DNA from: Erysipelotrichaceae bacterium UBA3379
Lineage (GTDB): Bacteria > Bacillota_I > Bacilli_A > Erysipelotrichales > Coprobacillaceae
Direction of reading: 5' to 3'
DNA: 15,384 nucleotides
NCBI GenBank assembly: GCA_002359025.1
Contig: DEPZ01000017.1
Span: 5,918-21,301, forward strand
Of this stretch, positions 7,642-12,911 are shown in pieces; the first letter of the stretch is position 1, and every line of letters begins with the position of its first letter. The translations under genes and the position numbers were made by a program. The notes under the pieces were generated by a model. The model worked only from the letters and a program-made list of their open reading frames with translations, was not told the DNA's origin and did no database searches.

Positions 7642-8658
7642 TTATTTGCTTAATTCAGCGAAATATTTGATTGTTCTAACCATGTTAGAAGTGTATGAAT
7701 TTTCATTATCATACCAAGCAACTGTTTGAACTTCAGTAGTTCCATTATCTAATGGTTTAACCATAGTTTGAGTTGCATCGAATAAAGAACCTTGAGTAAT
7801 TCCGATAATATCAGAAGATACTAATTGTTCTTCAGTGTATCCAAATGATGGAGTTTGAGCTGCTTTCATAGCTTCATTTACTTGTTCAACTGTTACTTCA
7901 CCTTCAACAACTGAAGTTAAGATAGTAGTTGATCCTGTAGGAACAGGTACACGTTGAGCTGAACCGATTAATTTACCATTTAATTCTGGGATAACTAATC
8001 CGATAGCTTTAGCTGCACCAGTTGAGTTAGGTACAATGTTTACAGCAGCTGCACGAGCTCTTCTTAAGTCACCTTTTCTATGTGGTCCATCTAATACCAT
8101 TTGGTCACCAGTGTAAGCATGTACAGTTAACATGATACCTGATTTGATTGGAGCTAATTTGTTTAAAGCATTAGCCATTGGAGCTAAACAGTTAGTTGTA
8201 CAAGAAGCTGCTGAAATAATTGTATCTTCAGCAGTTAAGATGTTTTCGTTAACACCAAATACTACTGTTGGTAAGTCATTTCCTGCTGGTGCAGAGATAA
8301 CAACTTTTTTAGCTCCTGCATCAATATGAGCTTGAGATTTAGCTTTAGAAGTATAGAAACCTGTACATTCTAATACTACATCTACACCTAATTCTCCCCA
8401 AGGTAATTTAGAAGCATCAGCTTCTGCATAGATTTTGATTTCTTTACCATCAACAGTAATTGATCCTTCTCCAGCTTTTACTGTATCTGCTAAAGCATAT
8501 CTACCTTGAGCTGAATCGTATTTTAATAAGTGTGCTAACATTTTTGGATCTGTTAAGTCGTTGATTGCTACAACTTCATATCCTTCAGCACCGAACATTT
8601 GTCTGAATGCTAGACGTCCAATACGTCCGAATCCATTAATTGCTACTTTTACTGCCAT
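7642..8658 (-). CDS. gapA: Glyceraldehyde-3-phosphate dehydrogenase, type I
   Basis: Catalyses phosphorylating oxidation of glyceraldehyde 3-phosphate to 1,3-bisphosphoglycerate in glycolysis, in the cytoplasm. The 338-residue length is normal. The Rossmann fold starts with NGFGRIGR (8-15); D34 in AINDLTD points to NAD rather than NADP. The catalytic cysteine is C153 in SCTTNCLAP, and HAYTGDQ supplies the active-site histidine. NPKMLAHLLKYDS-like sequence and YDNENSY close to the C-terminus are typical. The gene has AAGGAGG about ten bases before its ATG, a near-consensus promoter and a strong terminator, and its codon use looks more uniform than its neighbours, as expected for a highly expressed single-gene unit. 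It is not in a visible cluster with pgk or tpi. Transcribed divergently from clpP. Confidence 0.98.
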   Translation of the reverse strand: MAVKVAINGFGRIGRLAFRQMFGAEGYEVVAINDLTDPKMLAHLLKYDSAQGRYALADTVKAGEGSITVDGKEIKIYAEADASKLPWGELGVDVVLECTGFYTSKAKSQAHIDAGAKKVVISAPAGNDLPTVVFGVNENILTAEDTIISAASCTTNCLAPMANALNKLAPIKSGIMLTVHAYTGDQMVLDGPHRKGDLRRARAAAVNIVPNSTGAAKAIGLVIPELNGKLIGSAQRVPVPTGSTTILTSVVEGEVTVEQVNEAMKAAQTPSFGYTEEQLVSSDIIGITQGSLFDATQTMVKPLDNGTTEVQTVAWYDNENSYTSNMVRTIKYFAELSK

Positions 8659-8694
8659 TTTTCTGACATCCTCCTTGATTTATTTTATGCCTAT

Positions 8695-8723
8695 ATTATA
8701 GTCTACCTCTTCAAAGAAATCAA
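8695..8723 (-). promoter_or_regulatory. Strong predicted promoter of gapA
   Basis: Minus-strand TTGATT (8718-8723), a 17-base spacer and a perfect TATAAT (8695-8700). Transcription would begin near 8688, giving a leader of about 30 bases with the AAGGAGG ribosome site. It is the best sigma-A match in the window. Confidence 0.8.
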
Positions 8724-8748
8724 TAAAAGTTGTTACGATTATATAAAA

Positions 8749-8764
8749 AATTTCACATGAAATT
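8749..8764. repeat. 16-bp inverted repeat between gapA and clpP
   Basis: AATTTC (8749-8754) and GAAATT (8759-8764) pair perfectly around ACAT. It lies 25 bases upstream of the gapA -35 and about 75 bases upstream of the clpP -35, a plausible place for a regulator, but neither a CIRCE element, a CtsR heptad pair nor a cre consensus is matched. Confidence 0.4.
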
Positions 8765-8814
8765 CTTTGAAAACACTTCCATTTCGATACTTTACGTCTA
8801 TTTTTAGGAAAATA

Positions 8815-8834
8815 CTTATTTTGTCTTATTTTGT
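8815..8834 (+). repeat. Tandem 10-bp direct repeat upstream of clpP
   Basis: CTTATTTTGT occurs twice head to tail (8815-8824 and 8825-8834), with a weaker echo (TCTTATG) directly after. The unit equals one turn of the helix and ends just upstream of the clpP -35 region, so both copies would face the same side of the DNA. Confidence 0.6.
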
Positions 8835-8840
8835 ATCTTA

Positions 8841-8869
8841 TGAATAATAAACCAAAAAAACTCTATAAT
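8841..8869 (+). promoter_or_regulatory. Predicted promoter of clpP
   Basis: A perfect -10 TATAAT (8864-8869) lies 20 bases before the clpP ATG; the hexamer 17 bases upstream, TGAATA (8841-8846), is a weak -35. Transcription would start near 8876, so the leader is little more than the AAGGAGGT ribosome site (8876-8883). A weak -35 next to a tandem repeat suggests an activated or regulated promoter. Confidence 0.6.
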
Positions 8870-8889
8870 GAAAATAAGGAGGTCATTTT

Positions 8890-9474
8890 ATGAATTTTGT
8901 ACCCACTGTAATCCTAAAAAAACACGCTAAAGAATATGCATATGATATTTATTCTCGACTATTAGAAGATAGAATTATTATGCTCTGTGGTGAAATCAAT
9001 GATGAAACAGCCAGTTCGATTGTCAGCCAGCTTCTTTATTTAGAATCTATTGATTCTAAAAGCGACATCTATATGTATATCAATTCACCGGGTGGAAGTA
9101 TCAGTGCAGGTTTTGCGATATACGATACCATGAATTATATCTCATGTGATGTCTCTACAATCTGTATTGGCTTAGCTGCAAGTATGGGTGCTTTTCTTCT
9201 TTCTTCTGGCGCCAAAAATAAACGTTATGCACTTTTAAATAGTGAAATCATGATTCATCAACCTTTAGGTCAAACACATGGTCAAGCCAGTGATATAGAA
9301 ATCTCTACAAGGCATATTTTGAGACAGAAAGAAAAACTTAATAAAATTCTATCTGACAATACCAATCAGCCATTACGAAAAATCAAAAAAGATACGGATA
9401 GAGATTACTTCATGAGTTCTTATGATGCTTTAAATTATGGTTTAATAGATGAAGTCTTAAAACATAAAGAATAA
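8890..9474 (+). CDS. clpP: ATP-dependent Clp protease proteolytic subunit
   Basis: ClpP is the barrel-shaped serine peptidase that degrades proteins fed to it by Clp ATPases in the cytoplasm. At 194 residues the length is normal. The catalytic triad is complete at canonical positions: S98 in GLAASMGAF, H123 in MIHQPLG and D172 in DTDRDYFM. The inter-ring sensor pair D170/R171 is kept. NSPGGSISAG (65-74) and the YDIYSRLL N-terminal helix are typical. Differences from the usual Firmicute protein are an altered N-terminal loop (VPTVILKKHAKEY) and GQTHGQ at 127-132 where GGAQGQ is usual, in the handle region. It may be a second, specialised ClpP. ATG is chosen for AAGGAGGT seven bases upstream. 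No Clp ATPase gene or trigger factor is adjacent. No CtsR-type GGTCAAA pair is seen upstream. Confidence 0.96.
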   Translation: MNFVPTVILKKHAKEYAYDIYSRLLEDRIIMLCGEINDETASSIVSQLLYLESIDSKSDIYMYINSPGGSISAGFAIYDTMNYISCDVSTICIGLAASMGAFLLSSGAKNKRYALLNSEIMIHQPLGQTHGQASDIEISTRHILRQKEKLNKILSDNTNQPLRKIKKDTDRDYFMSSYDALNYGLIDEVLKHKE

Positions 9475-9506
9475 GATATATTGATATCACTCAATATATC
9501 TTTTCT
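9473..9506. terminator. Hairpin between convergent clpP and the 133-residue gene
   Basis: AAGATATATTGA (9473-9484) and TCAATATATCTT (9491-9502) form a perfect 12-bp stem with a 6-base loop. On the plus strand it is followed by T-rich sequence (the T run partly in the stem), giving a good clpP terminator. The minus-strand side has only a weak T tract. The clpP stop overlaps its left base and the TGA of the convergent gene (9487-9489) lies in its loop. Confidence 0.8.
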
Positions 9507-9888
9507 TATCTAGAATAACCTCTAACTCTCCATCATGAATTGTTATTGAAGACAAAGGAAAATCACAAGTGTACAATAAACAATTCTCATCAAAAGTAAT
9601 ATCAGACAATTGTATACATTGCATACATAATTGCAATAAATCAAACTTTAAAAATAAATACTCTACTTTTCCTTGAATATCTTCAAAACAAATCTTATTG
9701 TCTTTGTACTTCAAACCAAAAGAAAAATACGCATCAAAATCATGTCCTTGATACCCAATTTTTGCATAACCTTTTACTTTATGAGTCATTGATAAATCTA
9801 TTTCATGTAATAATACATCGTACTTTTCTAATATAGGTTTTAAAACATACATCAAACAAACTTCTAATTCATCTTTGTTTAATCGCAC
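9487..9888 (-). CDS. Hypothetical protein, 133 residues
   Basis: I do not recognise the family. From GTG at 9888 the protein has 133 residues and no signal peptide or membrane segment. It begins with a predicted helix (LNKDELEVCLMYVLKPILEKYDV), followed by alternating hydrophobic and polar stretches that look like beta strands (KVKGYAKIGYQ, DAYFSFGLKYK), a helix rich in Leu and Cys (FLKFDLLQLCMQCIQL) and a strand-rich C-terminus (LSSITIHDGELEVILDKK). It contains four cysteines, none in a metal-binding spacing. A TTG at 9915 would add nine residues but has no ribosome site; GGGGTG six bases before the GTG decides for the shorter form. It lies downstream of the kinase-like gene, behind that gene's terminator, so it probably has its own promoter. 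It converges with clpP. Confidence 0.7.
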   Translation of the reverse strand: MRLNKDELEVCLMYVLKPILEKYDVLLHEIDLSMTHKVKGYAKIGYQGHDFDAYFSFGLKYKDNKICFEDIQGKVEYLFLKFDLLQLCMQCIQLSDITFDENCLLYTCDFPLSSITIHDGELEVILDKKRYIE

Positions 9889-9904
9889 TTTCTCCACCCC
9901 ATTT

Positions 9905-9910
9905 AGTATA
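9905..9910 (-). promoter_or_regulatory. Possible -10 box for the 133-residue gene
   Basis: Minus-strand TATACT (5 of 6 to consensus) lies 16 bases before the preferred GTG start. The hexamer at -35 (GGTATC) is poor and falls inside the preceding terminator stem. Weak evidence, but it also argues against the TTG start at 9915, which lies upstream of it. Confidence 0.28.
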
Positions 9911-9920
9911 TGCAAAATAT

Positions 9921-9958
9921 AAAAAAAGATACCTATTGCTTTATGACTGGGTATCTTT
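9921..9958 (-). terminator. Intrinsic terminator of the asparaginase-transporter-kinase operon
   Basis: Minus-strand AAAGATACC (9958-9950) pairs with GGTATCTTT (9933-9925) as a 9-bp stem with a 16-base loop, followed by more T. The TAG stop of the kinase-like gene (9933-9935) lies at the edge of the loop and the descending arm. Confidence 0.72.
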
Positions 9959-10598
9959 CATATATATGATATGTTTTAAAATAATCTTGTTCTAAAGGAA
10001 TCCATTGTTCAATAAAATCTTGATATTTTAAAGGATTTCTTTGAAACAATCTTTTCTGTTGAATATCATCTAAAACATCCAAAACAACTGTATCCGTATA
10101 ATATTCAACAAGACTAGGATGTAATGAATAACTTCCTTCGATTATATAATACTTATTATATTGAAGTCTATCTTCTCGATAGCTTTGTGTACGACAATCA
10201 AAAACTTGATAATAGATATCTTGATGATTTTTTATATGTTTTAAAACTGTATCTATTAATCTAGAAAAATCCATATGTCCTGCAACTGTTTGCTTTCTTT
10301 GATCAATTGGTAAATAAAAATCATCCATATGAATAACACTGGCATGAAACTTGTCTTGTAGTAAAGAGGCAAGTGTTGTTTTTCCCGATGCACATTTGCC
10401 ATCTATCGCCAGAACAAACGAATCTTTTTGAAGTAATTTTTTAATCAGATCAAGATAGATATAATGTTCTTTTTTGATGATATATTGTGTAGATGATAGA
10501 CTTAATTTTTCTAACGCTTGTTTGCAGTATATATCAAAGCCAGTATAATAAATATAGTAGAATTCTTGATCTTGTTTATAAATAGTACACTCTGGCAT
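9933..10598 (-). CDS. Uridine-kinase-like P-loop kinase
   Basis: A 221-residue cytoplasmic P-loop protein of the uridine kinase/phosphoribulokinase-like group. The Walker A motif is GKCASGKT at 67-74, followed by HMDDFYLP near 90-97, the Asp-Phe-Tyr motif typical of the group, and IIEGSYSLHP further on, as found in Firmicute proteins annotated as uridine kinase. An N-terminal part of about 58 residues precedes the kinase core and shows no clear motif; the substrate is therefore open, and nucleoside phosphorylation is only the family guess. The start at 10598 is chosen because AAAGGTGAG lies six bases upstream; the longer frame from 10652 would overlap the transporter by 53 bases without a ribosome site. 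ATG follows the transporter's stop by one base, so the two are co-translated. Last gene of the operon begun by the asparaginase. Confidence 0.8.
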   Translation of the reverse strand: MPECTIYKQDQEFYYIYYTGFDIYCKQALEKLSLSSTQYIIKKEHYIYLDLIKKLLQKDSFVLAIDGKCASGKTTLASLLQDKFHASVIHMDDFYLPIDQRKQTVAGHMDFSRLIDTVLKHIKNHQDIYYQVFDCRTQSYREDRLQYNKYYIIEGSYSLHPSLVEYYTDTVVLDVLDDIQQKRLFQRNPLKYQDFIEQWIPLEQDYFKTYHIYERYPVIKQ

Positions 10599-10599
10599 A

Positions 10600-11469
10600 T
10601 TACTCACCTTTCTTTTGAGAGTGTACAAGTGTAATCGTTGCAAATAAGACAAGAAGACAACCTATGATCTTAAAAATCGTTAATGTTTCATGTAAAAACA
10701 CAACACCAACAATAACACTTGTTATAGGTTCTAATGTAGAAAGAATAGCTGTTAAAGAAGCTCCTAAATAAATAATCCCTCTTTGTAATAAAAGAATACC
10801 TATAAAAGATGTTAATATAGCCATGATAAAACAATACACATAAGCCAAAGGTGATAAAATGCATAATTGATGTGTAATAACAGCAAACAACCCTAATGCT
10901 ATTGTATTAAGAAAGACCAAATAAAAATTAAAAACACTCACATGCATCTTACGTATAGAAGAATGTTCCATACCAACCATATAATATGCAAATGTCACAC
11001 CTGACAACAATGCCAAAGCAAATCCAAATAACGAAGAACCACCTGGTTCAATAAAACAAAAAATTCCAACTAAAGCAATAATCAAACATAACAACTGCTT
11101 CTTATTTATTTTTTGACTATAAAACATAAAATTCAATACACATACAAACATTGGATATAGAAAATGCAAAACTGTAGCACTTCCTACACCTATATATGCA
11201 TACGAAGAATATAACATACCAATGGTTAAAGCATTCCCAATAAGACCAATTTTTAATAAATCAATAGCTTGTTGTTTTGTTAATGTAAAAGATTCTTTTT
11301 TATATAAAATAAGACAAACGAATATAGGCAAGACAAACAAATGTCTTAAAAAAGCCAACTGTATACCATTATTCCCCATATCATATGTTAGCTTTCCTAA
11401 TGCTGGTGTTGCTCCAAAAATAATAGCCGCCAGCATTGTACAAATCATCCCTTTTGTTTTAATACTCAT
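10600..11469 (-). CDS. EamA/DMT-superfamily transporter
   Basis: A 289-residue protein with ten hydrophobic segments in two similar halves, the arrangement of EamA-domain drug/metabolite transporters in the cytoplasmic membrane. The first half opens with a Gly/Pro-rich segment (IIFGATPALGKL), and each half ends in a segment typical of the family (second half: LEPITSVIVGVVFLHE, then IGCLLVLFATITLV). Members export or import small metabolites such as amino acids or nucleosides; the substrate cannot be told. The ATG lies inside the asparaginase gene, overlapping its last 11 bases, with AGGGGG seven to eight bases upstream. Between the asparaginase and a kinase-like gene, it could move an amino acid or nucleoside linked to their reactions, which is inference only. 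Confidence 0.88.
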   Translation of the reverse strand: MSIKTKGMICTMLAAIIFGATPALGKLTYDMGNNGIQLAFLRHLFVLPIFVCLILYKKESFTLTKQQAIDLLKIGLIGNALTIGMLYSSYAYIGVGSATVLHFLYPMFVCVLNFMFYSQKINKKQLLCLIIALVGIFCFIEPGGSSLFGFALALLSGVTFAYYMVGMEHSSIRKMHVSVFNFYLVFLNTIALGLFAVITHQLCILSPLAYVYCFIMAILTSFIGILLLQRGIIYLGASLTAILSTLEPITSVIVGVVFLHETLTIFKIIGCLLVLFATITLVHSQKKGE

Positions 11470-12439
11470 TAAAGATCCCCCTTATTTCCTCTCTATCATG
11501 TGTCTTGGTTAAAGCAAGCATTAATAAGACTCTAGCCTTTTGAGCTGACAAAGTATTTCCTGGAATACAATAATGATGAGGATCAAAAATCTCATCATCA
11601 AAAACAATACCATGAGAAACACGAGAAGTTCTTACAAAGATAATTCCCTGTCTTGATAAATCTTCAATCGCCTTTAACCATGCTTGACTATAATTCCCAT
11701 TTCCTGATCCAGAAATAATAATTCCTTCATGATTTGATGCAAGGTGATATAAGATTTCGACTGGTGCACCAGCATAAAAATAAGCAATCGCAACCTTAGG
11801 TAAACTTTCATAGCTTTGCTTAGAAAATTGTGAGGCAAGGGTATGAATTTTAAATGTTCTCGAAAAGAAATAAACTTCATGATCTTGCATATAGCCTAAA
11901 CAACCAAATGCTTTTTGATCAAAAGCATCAACTTTATAATTATTCACTTTTTGTATATCTCTTCCTGAATAAATCGTATTAGAAAACAATCCCATAACAC
12001 CTTGATGACTCGCTTCATCATTTGCAGCCAGACAAACTGCTTGATATAAATTATAAGGTCCATCAGCACTTGTTGCTGTGGCAGGACGCATAGCCCCTGT
12101 AATAACAACAGGTTTACTTGTATTCAATGTAAGCGTCAAGTAATAGGCTGTTTCATCTAATGTATCTGTTCCATGTGTGACAACCACACCATCAATATCA
12201 TCTAATTGTACAATTTCATTAATAGTTGATGAAAGCTTTAACCATTTATCCGGATCCATTTCATTACTATCTATATTCATAATCTGATATTCTTTTATAT
12301 GAGCAACTTCTTTTAATAAAGGGATAGAATCGATGATATCACTGACATTTATTTCTCCAGCATGATATGCAACAGTTTTTCCCAGTTGTCCTGTACCTGC
12401 AATTGTTCCTCCCGTAGCAATAATCGCAATATTTTTCAT
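11459..12439 (-). CDS. L-asparaginase, type II-like, without signal peptide
   Basis: Hydrolyses L-asparagine to aspartate and ammonia. The protein has 326 residues. The nucleophile T12 is in ATGGTIAG; Y25 is conserved; the second threonine and its aspartate are T91 and D92 in THGTDTLDE; and GRDIQK carries the lysine equivalent to K162 of E. coli AnsB. The stretches MRPATATSADGPYNLYQAV and LSAQKARVLLMLAL are those of type II enzymes rather than type I. No signal peptide is present, so it should be cytoplasmic, unlike E. coli AnsB. Two ATGs (12445 and 12439) follow the ribosome site; AAGGA is eight bases before 12439 but only about two before 12445, so the shorter form is preferred; the longest frame, from 12499, has no support. 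First gene of an operon with the transporter and kinase-like genes. Confidence 0.93.
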   Translation of the reverse strand: MKNIAIIATGGTIAGTGQLGKTVAYHAGEINVSDIIDSIPLLKEVAHIKEYQIMNIDSNEMDPDKWLKLSSTINEIVQLDDIDGVVVTHGTDTLDETAYYLTLTLNTSKPVVITGAMRPATATSADGPYNLYQAVCLAANDEASHQGVMGLFSNTIYSGRDIQKVNNYKVDAFDQKAFGCLGYMQDHEVYFFSRTFKIHTLASQFSKQSYESLPKVAIAYFYAGAPVEILYHLASNHEGIIISGSGNGNYSQAWLKAIEDLSRQGIIFVRTSRVSHGIVFDDEIFDPHHYCIPGNTLSAQKARVLLMLALTKTHDREEIRGIFNEY

Positions 12440-12464
12440 AGACATCTTCCTTTCAACCTTTGTT

Positions 12465-12473
12465 ATTCTAACA
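12465..12473 (-). promoter_or_regulatory. Predicted extended -10 promoter of the asparaginase operon
   Basis: Minus-strand TGTTAGAAT, identical to the element before ctpA, lies 25 bases before the asparaginase start. No good -35 hexamer is found at the usual spacing; the upstream sequence is the T tract of the preceding terminator. Confidence 0.5.
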
Positions 12474-12485
12474 TTTTTTATACGC

Positions 12486-12514
12486 AAAGAAAAGAACACT
12501 TTATAAAAGTGTTC
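12486..12514 (-). terminator. Intrinsic terminator of the 89-residue gene
   Basis: GAACACTTT (12494-12502) and AAAGTGTTC (12506-12514) form a perfect 9-bp stem with a 3-base loop; on the minus strand it is followed by TTTTCTTT. It closes the small gene ending at 12532 and leaves the asparaginase operon to start from its own promoter. Confidence 0.9.
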
Positions 12515-12531
12515 CCCGTACTCATATGTAT

Positions 12532-12801
12532 CTATTCATCTTCAATTTCTTGAATCATGTATTGTTCCAGTATTGGTTTAAATTGATCAGAAACCTCTTG
12601 GCTGGTTCCTTTAGTAATTTCAATTAACAATAGTGGATGATAATCTTCGCTGATAACAGTATGAGGGTTATCTTTCATAATACGTAAAATGATCTTAAGA
12701 TTCTTATCTGCAATAAGCACATCATGAACTCTGCATAAATGACGAATACCTTTAAGTGTCATCTCCTGTAAATGATGATTCATCTTATACATATTCAACA
12801 T
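12532..12801 (-). CDS. Small hypothetical protein, 89 residues
   Basis: Not recognised. The N-terminus is rich in Met and His (MLNMYKMNHHLQEM), then a helix with KGIRHLCRVHDVLIADKNL, a hydrophobic strand-like part (HPLLLIEITKG) and an acidic C-terminus (EQYMIQEIEDE). It has one cysteine, no membrane segment and no signal peptide, so it is probably cytoplasmic. The start at 12801 follows AAAGGAGG with a ten-base gap; a longer frame from 12825 would begin upstream of this ribosome site and is rejected. A credible promoter upstream and a strong terminator downstream make it an independent transcription unit, which argues that it is a real gene despite its size. No neighbour hints at its role. 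Confidence 0.75.
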   Translation of the reverse strand: MLNMYKMNHHLQEMTLKGIRHLCRVHDVLIADKNLKIILRIMKDNPHTVISEDYHPLLLIEITKGTSQEVSDQFKPILEQYMIQEIEDE

Positions 12802-12843
12802 AAAAAACCAACCTCCTTTAATCAATATTTATTTTCTACCTAT

Positions 12844-12872
12844 ATTATATACTTCTAAAATATCATATACAA
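12844..12872 (-). promoter_or_regulatory. Predicted promoter of the 89-residue gene
   Basis: Minus-strand TTGTAT (12867-12872), a 17-base spacer and a perfect TATAAT (12844-12849). The leader would be about 36 bases and contains AAAGGAGG. Confidence 0.6.
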
Positions 12873-12911
12873 ACAAAATCAAACAATTTATAAAAAATTT
12901 TATTGATTTCA

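Noticed and set aside
7289..7729. Plus-strand open frame of 146 residues
   Set aside because: It lies antisense to the ZIP gene and gapA and runs through the gapA terminator and ZIP promoter.
8659..8889. CIRCE or CtsR operator between gapA and clpP
   Set aside because: Neither TTAGCACTC-N9-GAGTGCTAA nor a GGTCAAA heptad pair is present; GGTCA occurs only as part of the clpP ribosome site.
10599..10652. Longer N-terminus for the kinase-like protein
   Set aside because: It would overlap the transporter gene by 53 bases without a ribosome site, whereas AAAGGTGAG precedes the ATG at 10598.
12440..12499. Longer N-terminus for the asparaginase (start at 12499)
   Set aside because: The extension runs through the predicted promoter and the upstream terminator's T tract and has no ribosome site; the start at 12439 aligns with known type II enzymes.
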